Origin: an uncultured Eubacteriales bacterium
Lineage (GTDB): Bacteria > Bacillota > Clostridia > Lachnospirales > Anaerotignaceae
NCBI GenBank assembly: GCA_959604475.1
Contig: CAUHBX010000017.1
Span: 1-10,197, forward strand
DNA: 10,197 bases
Direction of reading: 5' to 3'
Below, piece by piece: positions 1 to 8,600 of the stretch. Numbering within the stretch: position 1 is the stretch's first letter; each line of letters starts with the position of its first letter. A model generated the notes under the pieces. That model did no database searches and was not told where the DNA came from. It saw only the letters and a list, made by a program, of their open reading frames with translations. A program made the position numbers and the translations under genes.

Positions 1-455
1 TCACATGCATGGATACGAGGCTGACAGAACTGCTTCCGGCCGCCCTTGGTATTAAAAACGGAGATGCTAAGATAATTAAAAACGCGGGAGGCGTAATTTC
101 CCACCCCTTTGGCAGTGCTGTACGCAGCCTACTAATTGCCATTTATGAGCTGGGAGTTACGGACGTAATGGTCATTGGGCATACTGACTGCGGCGTACAG
201 CATATGGACGGCAAAAAAATGCTGTGTGAGATGGAGGAACGCGGGGTAAGCGTTAGCAGTTTAAATATGGTTCGCTACTTCGGAATCGACCTTGAGCGCT
301 GGCTGACGGGCTTCGAAGATGTGGCACAGGCTGTCAGAAGCTCTGTAGAGCTTCTGCGCAGCCATCCACTCATACCGTCAGATGTTAAGATTTACGGATA
401 CATAATGGACTCCGTTACAGGTGAGCTTTCAGATTTAAACGGGCGTCCAGCCTAG
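1..455 (+). CDS. Beta-class carbonic anhydrase (YtiB-like), 5' end missing
   Basis: Predicted zinc enzyme interconverting CO2 and bicarbonate in the cytoplasm. The frame is already open at base 3 and reads Thr-Cys before the first ATG (base 9), giving CMDTRL. This is the conserved C-x-D-x-R motif whose Cys is the first zinc ligand, so the ATG at base 9 is internal and the true start lies left of the window. The other ligands are visible in GHTDCG (His and Cys, codons near 178-192). KNAGGVISHPFGSAVRSL and the following alternating strand and helix match the beta-class core. The style of the CMDTRLTELLP and HPFGS segments resembles Bacillus subtilis YtiB, recalled from family knowledge and not aligned. 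The visible part has 151 codons and ends at TAG 453-455. A GNAT gene follows 37 bp downstream on the same strand, suggesting one transcript. No missing catalytic residue is seen. Confidence 0.9.
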   Translation, partial: TCMDTRLTELLPAALGIKNGDAKIIKNAGGVISHPFGSAVRSLLIAIYELGVTDVMVIGHTDCGVQHMDGKKMLCEMEERGVSVSSLNMVRYFGIDLERWLTGFEDVAQAVRSSVELLRSHPLIPSDVKIYGYIMDSVTGELSDLNGRPA

Positions 456-492
456 CGTGACAAAATAGGATTTATAGTAAAGGAGGCCGACA

Positions 493-996
493 ATGGACTG
501 TGAATTGAGGCCATGGAAAATGGAGTACGCCATGAACCTGGCTGAAGCGATAAACAACAAAAACGTACTTGATAACCTCAGAGACGGCATTCCCTACCCT
601 TATACCAAGGCTGACGCCGAGGAATTTATAAGCTCCGTTATGAACGCCGACAAAAGCTCGACATTTGCCTTTGCAATTGTCTGCGGGAGCAAAGCAGTAG
701 GAAGTATCGGTGTGTTCCGACAGGACAATATTCACTTTAGAACTGCTGAAATGGGCTATTATATTGCGGAGCCCTATTGGGGTAAAGGAATAGGCACATC
801 AGCAGTAGCGGCAATATGTAAAACGGTGTTTGAAAATTCAGATATTATCCGTATTTTTGCCGAACCGTTTGCATACAACCTGGCCTCCCGCCGTATTCTG
901 GAGAAGAATGGTTTTGTATGCGAAGGCATTTTAAGGAAAAATGCGGTTAAAAACGGCAAGATACTGGACATGATGATGTATTCCCTTATAAGGTAA
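493..996 (+). CDS. GNAT family N-acetyltransferase (RimJ/RimL-like)
   Basis: A 167-residue single-domain acetyltransferase that should transfer acetyl from acetyl-CoA to an amine; the substrate cannot be told from sequence. The N-terminus (LRPWKMEYAMNLAEAINN) is typical of the RimJ/RimL-type branch. The acetyl-CoA pyrophosphate-binding motif A is seen as YWGKGIGTSAVAAI, about residues 95-108, following the strand AEMGYYIAEP. The C-terminal AYNLASRRILEKNGF (about residues 127-141) is the usual motif B segment, and the length is normal for the family. The ATG at 493 is chosen because a near-perfect AAAGGAGG lies at 479-486, six bases upstream; later ATGs lack such a site. The gene follows the carbonic anhydrase by 37 bp with no terminator between, so it is probably in its operon. 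Its TAA is the first triplet of a terminator hairpin. Family assignment is firm; it could be a ribosomal-protein, metabolite or antibiotic acetylase. Confidence 0.9.
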   Translation: MDCELRPWKMEYAMNLAEAINNKNVLDNLRDGIPYPYTKADAEEFISSVMNADKSSTFAFAIVCGSKAVGSIGVFRQDNIHFRTAEMGYYIAEPYWGKGIGTSAVAAICKTVFENSDIIRIFAEPFAYNLASRRILEKNGFVCEGILRKNAVKNGKILDMMMYSLIR

Positions 997-1034
997 AAAG
1001 AGGGGTAAACCTATTCGGTTTACCCCTCTTTTTA
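994..1034. terminator. Bidirectional intrinsic terminator containing both stop codons
   Basis: Bases 994-1011 pair perfectly with 1017-1034, giving an 18-bp stem with a five-base TATTC loop. The core is GAGGGGTAAACC and the flanks are A-run/T-run, so the transcript of either strand ends in a U-rich tract (TTTTTATTTTT on the + strand; the A-run at 995-999 reads as U's on the minus strand). The TAA of the GNAT gene (994-996) and the TAA of the convergent cyclic-di-GMP gene (1032-1034 on the minus strand) are the first and last triplets of the palindrome. It separates two convergent transcription units with no spare sequence. Confidence 0.93.
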
Positions 1035-4013
1035 TTTTTGATATTTCCTATATATGTTTCGTATTTCCTCCAAAAGCTCCTCTGAAGGAAGAGCGCCGTC
1101 GTATGACGGTCTCGCGAGATAAAAGCCCTGAAGCAGGTCGACTCCTAGGGAAATAAGAACCTCCGCCTCATCCTTTGTTTCAACTCCCTCTCCAAGTACC
1201 ATAATATTCCTTTCCTTTGCATAGGATATAAGGTTCTTTACAAGCTGTCTTCTGTCCTCGTCACTGTCAACCCCATGGACAATGCTGATATCAATTTTAA
1301 CTATATCCGGCGAAGTTTCGAGCAGTATTGCCTCGCTGTTATATCCGCAGCCATAGTCGTCTATTGCTATCATAGAGTTCCAGTTTCTGAACAGCTCAGT
1401 CTTATCGTGAGTAATTGAGGAGTCACTCTGATCCTCCTCTGTCAGTTCACAAACAATATACGGAAGATATTGCCTATAGGTCTTTTCAAAAAGCCTTATC
1501 ATATCCGGCTGCATAAGCTGATTTGACACTGAGTTAATAAATACCCTGCTTTCATCAGAAACCATTCCGTACTCCTTAAGGTTGACAAAAGTCCTCATTG
1601 CCTCAAACCATGTCATTACCTCCAGGTCATAAAGCTTTGACTGCGAATGCGCCATCTTTAAAATATCCGCAGGAGATTTAAACAGCTCCACCTCCGAACG
1701 CATAAGCATTTCGTATCCGAAAACCCCTCCGTCCCGTACGCTGATAATCGGCTGGAGCATATAGCGCACAAGATGTTTGTCCATAAGGTTGTTGAATTCC
1801 TCCTGCCCTTGGACAAGAATCCTGTTTTCCTTATAAAGCTCAAGGTTAAAGCCCTCAAGCGTTCCCTTCCTGTTATGCTTGGCAGTATACATCGCGAAAT
1901 CCGCATACTGAAAAAGCTCGGTAAATACTGATGAGTCTGAAGGGCACCATGCCATACCCGCTGAAACTCTGGTTTTATAGCTGTTTCCGTTTGGAAGCTT
2001 TATATAAGCCGCCGATATTTCTTCCTGCAGCCTTTTTAATATTTCCCGTATTTCCTGCTTGCTGTCCTTACCGTAAATGAGTGTAATAAATTCATCACCT
2101 GAACGCCTTGCGGATACAGTCGTACTGTCATTGAATTTTTTGAGGCAGTTCGCCAGGGATATAATGTAGCTGTCTCCCACGCTGTGTCCGTAATTATCGT
2201 TTATAAACTTAAGGTTATCAATGTCCCAAAGTATAACAACTGCGGTTTTAAGCTTATCAGGGTGTTTAAAGAGCATATTAACCTTATCCTCAAACGCCCT
2301 TCTGTTATATATGTTTGTAAGTATATCGTAATCCCTTTCATACTCTATCTGACGCTTTTCAAGAACATTTGAGGTTATATCTATAAGTACGCCTATTACG
2401 GACGACTCGTCGGTTGTCTGATTCAGTTTAAGCCAGCGCTGACGTCCCGATGAGGTATATACCTCATAAAGATTTTCCTCGCCCGGCACAGCATATTTAT
2501 CAAGCTCTTTCAGGCATTTGATAAATTCCGTTCCGTCAATATACGCCGCCAAATCGGTATTAGGGGAGAACCCTATCATCTCGCACAGTTCAGGATTGCA
2601 GAACACTAAATTTTCCTTCTCCTTGTATTCAAAAATTCCAATACCTGATTCAGACATCTGTATTATGGTAGATATTTTAGAGAAGGCCGCAGCTACTCTT
2701 GAGCTCAGGCTTTCTATAGACATTACAAGCTCGTCTATTTCATCTACATTAACCCTGTTAAGCTTTATCGGTCTGTTGGGGTCACTTTTTCTAAGTTCCT
2801 CCACAAGCTTTCTAATAGGATTAGATATAAGGCGGCTTGTCCTGAATATCCCTATTGCGCTTATAATTAAGGCTGAAATAAGAAGGAGCAGCAGTGTTGT
2901 CTGAGCATTATTGTATACTGAAAGCAGCTTGTCCTCATTCTGTATACCAAGCAGCGCCCACCGTTCATTCTCAAACGGCGTATTATTGTTGTACAGTGTA
3001 AAGTACTGGGTGCTTACGCAAATAAAGCTTTTATCCTCATCCCTCTGGTACAGCCTTGAAACCGAGTCACGTCCTGTTTTTATTGTCATAGTCTGAGATA
3101 TAAGGGAGGATTTGTTATAGGACGAGCCGCTGTAAATATATGACTCAAAATTAACTCCGTCCGTAGTCTTTGCCAGAAGATAAGCGCCTGACTTATTGGG
3201 GCCTAATTCCCTGTAATTAAGTGTTTTAACAAAATAGTCCTCGCTTATTCCAACGCCGTATACTCCAAGCACTGTGCCGTCTGACGCTATAAGCGGTATA
3301 GAATAGCTCAGCACACCCCTGTCTGACTCGCTTATGGGATAGCTGTAGCACCAGTATGCCAAATCCGCCGCATCTGAGTCCGGACTGTTTTTAGCAGCCT
3401 CCAGCGGCTTTGTGTAAAGATAGCTGTCCTCTCCGTCGCTTATAGTACAGCTGGACGTCCAGAAGCTGTCAAGAGGAAGCTGCCACTGCTTTGAAATCAT
3501 CGGCATTCCTCTTTCAAAAAGCAAGCTTTCATTGCTGGATGAATACGAGTCGGGATTGCTGTTTCTTATATATATTCCCTGTTTCAAGTTATCCTTATAT
3601 TCGCTTCCCGGAACACAGCCGTCAAGTATAAGGAAGATTTCAGTTGTGCCTCCAGTACGCAGATTTCCCAAAACATCGTCCATTACTCCCTGAAGTATTT
3701 GCTGATTAAGCTCCGGGTCAGTACGTATATCTGATAATGACGCGCCCCTATTGGCAGTTATATCTTCAATAGACTGCGTGATAAGCTTAGCGCTGCTGTT
3801 GATAGATGTCCACTTGCCCATCTCGCTTTCGACATAGATTTTTCTGTTGGTTACCTGCTCGTTAAAAACGTCGATAGCGTTAGTTTTCAGGTACTGAAGA
3901 AAGCTCAGTTGAAAAACAATTGTAAACACGGCAATAGTTATAAAAAGAACAGTAAAAACCGGCTTGAACGTTTTAAGAAATATGGTGTTATTCTTTTTAT
4001 CTCTTTTGTCCAC
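1032..4013 (-). CDS. Membrane Cache-HAMP-PAS-GGDEF-EAL cyclic-di-GMP enzyme
   Basis: A 993-residue predicted sensor making and/or degrading cyclic di-GMP at the inner face of the membrane. Order: membrane helix about 17-38; extracellular sensor about 40-370 with the Cache-like ending VLGVYGVGISEDYF (248-261); membrane helix 372-391; HAMP-like linker 392-445; PAS 446-552; GGDEF 560-720; EAL 735-985. The GGDEF signature is SGDEF (638-642) with DID at 597-599, probably still competent. The product-inhibition RxxD site is absent (DSTT at that place). The EAL set looks complete: E768 and R772 (EMLMR), N827, E856/E859, D885-D886, K906, E942/E945, Q962. The start is GTG at 4011-4013: an in-frame TGA sits at 4017-4019, so nothing earlier is possible. 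The Shine-Dalgarno is weak. It follows the binding-protein gene by 26 bp and is probably translationally linked to it. I could not match its ligand pocket to a known amino-acid-sensing Cache motif. Net activity (cyclase or phosphodiesterase) is undecided. Confidence 0.93.
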   Translation of the reverse strand: MDKRDKKNNTIFLKTFKPVFTVLFITIAVFTIVFQLSFLQYLKTNAIDVFNEQVTNRKIYVESEMGKWTSINSSAKLITQSIEDITANRGASLSDIRTDPELNQQILQGVMDDVLGNLRTGGTTEIFLILDGCVPGSEYKDNLKQGIYIRNSNPDSYSSSNESLLFERGMPMISKQWQLPLDSFWTSSCTISDGEDSYLYTKPLEAAKNSPDSDAADLAYWCYSYPISESDRGVLSYSIPLIASDGTVLGVYGVGISEDYFVKTLNYRELGPNKSGAYLLAKTTDGVNFESYIYSGSSYNKSSLISQTMTIKTGRDSVSRLYQRDEDKSFICVSTQYFTLYNNNTPFENERWALLGIQNEDKLLSVYNNAQTTLLLLLISALIISAIGIFRTSRLISNPIRKLVEELRKSDPNRPIKLNRVNVDEIDELVMSIESLSSRVAAAFSKISTIIQMSESGIGIFEYKEKENLVFCNPELCEMIGFSPNTDLAAYIDGTEFIKCLKELDKYAVPGEENLYEVYTSSGRQRWLKLNQTTDESSVIGVLIDITSNVLEKRQIEYERDYDILTNIYNRRAFEDKVNMLFKHPDKLKTAVVILWDIDNLKFINDNYGHSVGDSYIISLANCLKKFNDSTTVSARRSGDEFITLIYGKDSKQEIREILKRLQEEISAAYIKLPNGNSYKTRVSAGMAWCPSDSSVFTELFQYADFAMYTAKHNRKGTLEGFNLELYKENRILVQGQEEFNNLMDKHLVRYMLQPIISVRDGGVFGYEMLMRSEVELFKSPADILKMAHSQSKLYDLEVMTWFEAMRTFVNLKEYGMVSDESRVFINSVSNQLMQPDMIRLFEKTYRQYLPYIVCELTEEDQSDSSITHDKTELFRNWNSMIAIDDYGCGYNSEAILLETSPDIVKIDISIVHGVDSDEDRRQLVKNLISYAKERNIMVLGEGVETKDEAEVLISLGVDLLQGFYLARPSYDGALPSEELLEEIRNIYRKYQK

Positions 4014-4039
4014 GCGTCATCATCTCATTTCAATGTCTG

Positions 4040-5437
4040 TCAGCAATTTTCAAGTGCGGTGCTCAATTCAGTAAGCCAGCTTTCAAATGCGCTGTCCAAG
4101 GCCGTATCAAGCTCGTCCCCGCTTAGGCCCTCAAGCTCCGCTTTATAGTTGTCTATTTTGTCAGTCATAAACTCTGTAAGTACACCCCTGGCCTCAACGC
4201 CTCCGTCAAAGGGCCTGTTTGTATACAAATTTACATTATTTACTGTATCAACGCCGAGAAGAAAGCTGTCATAAACAAGAGAGTCCTTGTCAACACCCTC
4301 TCTTTGAAGAGCCGCTTCAAGATTTTCCCTGGTATTGGATTCGTATTTTACCGGAATGTAGCCTGAACTTACGCAAAAATCCGTATTTTGCTCAACATCC
4401 GTAAACCATTTCAAAAATTCTACAGAAGCCTTTTCACTCAATGTATCGCCTTTAGTAACGGCCATACCTGCGCCCTGCTGTACAGCATAGTCCTCTGTTC
4501 CCTTAAAACCGGGAACCGGATAAACCTTTCCCTCAATTGGATTATACGTAATTCCCCCATCAATTGTTACTTCCGTTGGATAATAGCTTGTACTTGAGGT
4601 TGAGCCTACTACCGCAATTAGGTCTCCTGTCTTTACGTCATCGCTTCTGAAACGCCCGTATGCTCCGTAATAACCTTTAATATAAGGCTCAGCATAGTTA
4701 TCCCAAAGGCGCCTCATTACATCCCTGTCTAAGTTAAGAGTTACCTGTCCGTTGTTGACCTCAAACAGTTCACTTCCAAGCTGGCGGCTGCCCACTATCA
4801 GATAGTTGGCAAAAGCGTCGCGGCCAAAAAATGCCTTTCCTCCGCTCCAGTCATAATACTGCTTAGATACCTCGGCAAGCCCCTCCCATGTTTTAAAGGA
4901 TTCATCAGTGGCTCCTGTTTCCTCAGCAAATTTATTCCAATCAGTCATATCTACAAAAAGCAGCTCAGTTGATTTAGCAACCGGGAATATATACAGGCTT
5001 CCATCCGTAAATTCGCCTTCCTGTATAAAGCCCTCAACATACTCGCCAAGCTCTTCATCTGTTATGTATTGTTTAATATCAGCCAGCAGGCCAAGTTCGT
5101 TTACAACATAGGCCGTATCTGAATAAGTTGCAAAAATATTCGGAAGCTCCTCCGAGCCAACCTTCTGATTGGCAGATGCCGCAACCGCTTCAGCAAGGTC
5201 ATCAACAGAGCCCTTGGATTCCGCAGTCACTACTATTCCTTCCTCCGCTCCCACCGTTTCATTGAACTTGCTTACAAGCTCGTCAAATGCGGTTTTCTGC
5301 GTGCCCTTGTAGTAGTGCCATACTATAACTGACGTTGGATTGTCGGGATCCAGCGAAGTCTCGCTTTTAGAACAGCCGGGAAGCAGAAGCAGGCCAGCGG
5401 CCAATACGGCCAAAACACACGTTTTAAATTTTTTCAT
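4040..5437 (-). CDS. Extracellular solute-binding lipoprotein (family 1, sugar type)
   Basis: A 465-residue ligand-binding protein anchored to the outer face of the membrane. The N-terminus has Lys residues, a hydrophobic run (8-19) and the lipobox LPGC, with Cys22 as the lipid attachment site. The mature start VIVWHYYKGTQKTAFDELV (37-55) then SKFNETVG is the usual opening of carbohydrate-type ABC binding proteins. LPNIFATYSDTAYVVNE (98-114) and GSLYIFPVAKSTELLFVDM (136-154) are the typical hinge-side segments, and a GAGMAVTKG/EFLKWFT stretch follows near the C-terminus. Length is normal for the family. Start ATG 5435-5437 has GGAGGG six bases upstream. No permease or ATPase gene is near; its downstream partner is the Cache-GGDEF-EAL gene, so signalling rather than uptake is plausible. 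The last residue is an unpaired-looking Cys, a minor oddity. The ligand is unknown; transport with permeases encoded elsewhere remains possible. Confidence 0.9.
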   Translation of the reverse strand: MKKFKTCVLAVLAAGLLLLPGCSKSETSLDPDNPTSVIVWHYYKGTQKTAFDELVSKFNETVGAEEGIVVTAESKGSVDDLAEAVAASANQKVGSEELPNIFATYSDTAYVVNELGLLADIKQYITDEELGEYVEGFIQEGEFTDGSLYIFPVAKSTELLFVDMTDWNKFAEETGATDESFKTWEGLAEVSKQYYDWSGGKAFFGRDAFANYLIVGSRQLGSELFEVNNGQVTLNLDRDVMRRLWDNYAEPYIKGYYGAYGRFRSDDVKTGDLIAVVGSTSSTSYYPTEVTIDGGITYNPIEGKVYPVPGFKGTEDYAVQQGAGMAVTKGDTLSEKASVEFLKWFTDVEQNTDFCVSSGYIPVKYESNTRENLEAALQREGVDKDSLVYDSFLLGVDTVNNVNLYTNRPFDGGVEARGVLTEFMTDKIDNYKAELEGLSGDELDTALDSAFESWLTELSTALENC

Positions 5438-5443
5438 AAGTAA

Positions 5444-5449
5444 CCCTCC
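5444..5449 (-). promoter_or_regulatory. Shine-Dalgarno of the solute-binding lipoprotein gene
   Basis: On the minus strand the sequence reads GGAGGG six bases before the ATG at 5435-5437. It fixes the start of the lipoprotein, whose signal peptide begins at that Met. It contrasts with the poor site in front of the downstream GTG-started enzyme gene. Confidence 0.85.
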
Positions 5450-5466
5450 AAACAGCTCTTAATGGT

Positions 5467-5495
5467 ATTATATTCTATTTATTCTATCATGTATC
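5467..5495 (-). promoter_or_regulatory. Sigma-A-type promoter for the lipoprotein/GGDEF-EAL pair
   Basis: The minus strand has a perfect TATAAT at 5472-5467, preceded after 17 bases by GATACA (5495-5490), which keeps the last three bases of TTGACA. Transcription would start near 5460, leaving a leader of about 22 bases to the ATG at 5437, with the Shine-Dalgarno inside it. The spacer is very AT-rich. The -35 match is poor, so an activator could be needed. No operator repeat was recognised. Confidence 0.65.
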
Positions 5496-5537
5496 AGAAT
5501 AAAAGGAAAGGAAAGTATCTCATAATTGCCAGTTTTA

Positions 5538-5575
5538 AGTAAGCCCGGCAATACATATAATGTGTCGGGCTTACT
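5538..5575 (-). terminator. Hairpin after the large PAS/EAL/GGDEF gene, weak terminator
   Basis: Bases 5538-5547 (AGTAAGCCCG) pair perfectly with 5566-5575 (CGGGCTTACT); the stem may extend by three more pairs (5548-5550 with 5563-5565, one of them G-U). The loop is AT-rich. It starts 25 bases past the stop codon of the upstream gene, where a terminator is expected. The 3' side on the minus strand reads TAAAACTGG, without a true U-run, so release may be inefficient, Rho-assisted, or the stem may only protect the transcript end. It lies just upstream of the promoter at 5467-5495. Confidence 0.55.
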
Positions 5576-5600
5576 GTATTAAATATTCTTTTGCCGGAAC

Positions 5601-8600
5601 TTATTTATCCAAAAGCTCATATCTGACTTCCTTCATTGAAGGCTCATACTTTTTAAAAGAACATTTACCGTCCATTTTGGCTGCAAACAGTGCTATATCG
5701 GATTTCTGATACAATTCCTTAAATTCTGTTCCGTCAGCAGGCACCATGCAGTAACCCGCTGATAGTGTGAATTTAGTTTTTCTCTCGCTGGCGCATACAG
5801 TAACCTGTTCAACTACTTTTTTCATTTTAGAGCTGACGGCATTCTCGTCAATATTTTTGCACAGTACAAGGAATTCGTCTCCGCCTATTCTGCATACAAT
5901 ATCATCTTCCCTAAACAGCATTTTCAGCCTTGCCGCCGTCTGTTTAATTACCTTATCGCCGTAAGAGTGTCCAAAAACGTCATTGGCGGCCTTAAAATTA
6001 TCCATATCAAACATTATAATGGCAGCTGTTTCATCAGATTTCATACCTTCAATATATTCTCCTATTATCGGTATGGCGGCCTGCCTGTTCAAAAGCCCCG
6101 TAAGCGCGTCTGTATGAGCCAGTTGTGTAAGCTTGATTTCACGCTTTTTCTGCTCATCTATATCCATTATGAATACGTATGCAAAAATATCAGGGCTGTA
6201 CTCAAACTTAACCAGATAAACTATCATTCTAAACCATTTTACATGTCCCATATATTTTCTCCGGTACTCAATTGTATCCGTAAGAATTCCATCGTTATAG
6301 AGCTTAAGAAGCCTTTCTCTGCGTGTGAAAGCCTTAAGCTCATTTCTGAACTCCTCTGAGACAAGGTCGCCGCATACATATCCAAGCATTTCTGTATATC
6401 CGCAGTCCATTCTGCAGCCTGTCTCACCGAACCATACGCCGTTATTCTCATCTGAAAAGCTGTCGTTGTTCAGGTTGACTTTAAAATCATATATTGCTTG
6501 GCTCCGCAGTATCTCCAGCGTTTTCATATCCTCTCTTTCCCGGAAATACCTCTCCTTTTCTTCAGTAATGTCAGTATAGTAACCAAAGGCTCTTACAGCT
6601 TCCCCCGCCTCATTTTTGATAGTCTCACATACTATTTTTAACCAGACAATATCATCCCGGCTCTTTTCTATTGGGATTTCAATACTGTACTCATTTTGGT
6701 TCCTACCGTTTATAACATTATAAACATATGTTTTAAATTCCTTATGGTCTTTTTCCGGAATATATTTATAAGAGACATCTGGAAAGCCGTCCACTACGCG
6801 CATGCCGTTTTTATCTCCAGATGGGCTGCCCTTAAGCTCTCCCAAAGCTGACTCTTCAGGAAATGTAAGCAATCTGTTTTTTATATCCCAGTCCCACCCT
6901 TTTATTTTTGCCTGACGAAGTATGCTTTCAAGCCTCTTGCCGGCCAGCCAGAGCTCATTTTCTTTTTTCTTTTCCTCCGTAATATCGCTGATAATTGCCA
7001 TATATGTTATGCAGTCACTATCCTTTTTCACAAATCTCAGTGAGCATTTTAACCATCTGCCCCCTCCTTTTGAATTCAGCCATAAAATATTTGTATAATC
7101 AGCACAGTTTTCCATTGCTTGATGAAATTCCTTTTCAATAACGTCTAGCTTGTCTTTGTTAATAAAGCTGGTGTAGGACTTTGTATTCAGTGCTCTTTCA
7201 TATTCTTCATCGCTGAAGCCCAAATCCCTTGAAATGCCTTTTGCTATTACGTTATAAGCGACTTCTCCGTTTCTGAAGTCCATCAGGATTATGTTCTCGG
7301 TAGTATTGTCAACAAACATTCTCATTCTGTCCCGAAGCTTAACTGTTTCTGAAATATTAAGTACAATTCCCTGAATCATTCTTTGTCCGTCCAGCTCAAT
7401 AAACTTGCTTTGGTCGATAACCCATATGTAGCCGTCTCTGCTCTTCATTCTGTACTCAATACTGTAAGGCTTGCCGCTTAACCTCATGTTCGAAACGCAG
7501 TCCCTTACAGCGGCCCTGTCATCAGGATGTATCATATTCAAATACTTATTATCAAATAGGGCTTGTATTTCTTCCTTTGTGTATTTAAATATTTCAAGAA
7601 ATCTGCTGCTTATATATAATAAATCCCAATCAGGCGTATCTGCACAATGGTGATACCCGCCTGCAGTATCATTATAGAGGAAATTTAACTCATGGTTCTG
7701 CTTCAGCAAAATTTTATTAGACTCTGATAGGCGTTTTTGTATTTCCATTGTATCTGAGATGTCCATACATGCGCTTACAATTGCCATACGCCCGTTCTCA
7801 GCCAAAATAACCTTACCCTTATCCAAAGTCCAGAACCATGTCCCATCCTTCTTCGGCATCCGGTAAGTTACAGTATATTCCATTCCGGGATAATAGTTAT
7901 CCCCAAGCGCTTCTGACACGTTATGTCTGTCATCGGGATGAATTGTGTTTATGACCTTATAGTCAATGGCTTGGGCAAATTCCTCATAACTGCCGTAGCC
8001 AAGGAATTTTATCATTTCATTGTTGGCAAAGTAAAGCGGGAAATCCGGCTCGCAATAGCCTCCTATCATTCCGCCCGGCGCCATCTGGGCGAATATTGTA
8101 GCGGCAATCCTCCTGTTATCCTCTGTCAAATTCATAAATGATTCGTCATTTTCAGCTATTCCAAGCACCGCAGTCAGCTCTTTTTGAGAGGATTCAAGCG
8201 AAATCTCCCTTACCTTCTGTGCTGTCACATCCCTTACGGAGCCATAATAAAGTTTATTTCCGTTCTGCTCCCTCAAAAAGAAAGCTTTAAGGTTCATCCA
8301 TATTACAGAGCCGTCACCCCTAATCCTGCGCACATCGCCCTCTGCGCCGTTTAAACGGTTAACATACGCCCTGTCAAATATATCCATTACAATCCCATGG
8401 TCCTCGTCGTATATGTCCCGCATTATTTCCTGCCGTCTTTCCTCAAGGTCAATGGGGTTTGTCCCAGTAATACGGTAATACTGCTCGTTTACCCTAACAA
8501 GCTCAACCCTATCCTCGCTCACGCTGTAAAAGGCAATTCCTCCCAAAATATTATTCATCATAGCGTCGCTGAACAGCTCGTCATTGAGTATTTCCTTTAT

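Noticed and set aside
9..11. ATG as the start of the carbonic anhydrase.
   Set aside because: The preceding in-frame codon is the zinc-ligand Cys of the C-x-D-x-R motif, so the Met is internal and the gene begins outside the window.
472..735. An 87-codon minus-strand frame over the start of the GNAT gene.
   Set aside because: The + strand frame is a complete acetyltransferase with a strong Shine-Dalgarno; the opposite frame shows no family features.
2518..2904. A 128-codon + strand frame opposite the PAS/HAMP part of the membrane enzyme.
   Set aside because: Low-complexity Ser/Leu/Ile composition is typical of an antisense shadow; the minus-strand frame encodes a coherent domain.
3997..4023. 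A nine-codon frame (ATG ATG ... TAA) on the minus strand overlapping the GTG start of the membrane enzyme.
   Set aside because: It is too short, has no strong ribosome-binding site and no sign of a leader-peptide signal; only the overlap position is suggestive.
5438..5600. A cyclic-di-GMP or other riboswitch upstream of the lipoprotein gene.
   Set aside because: The predicted leader is only about 22 bases, and the one stable hairpin lies upstream of the promoter, so there is no room for an aptamer.
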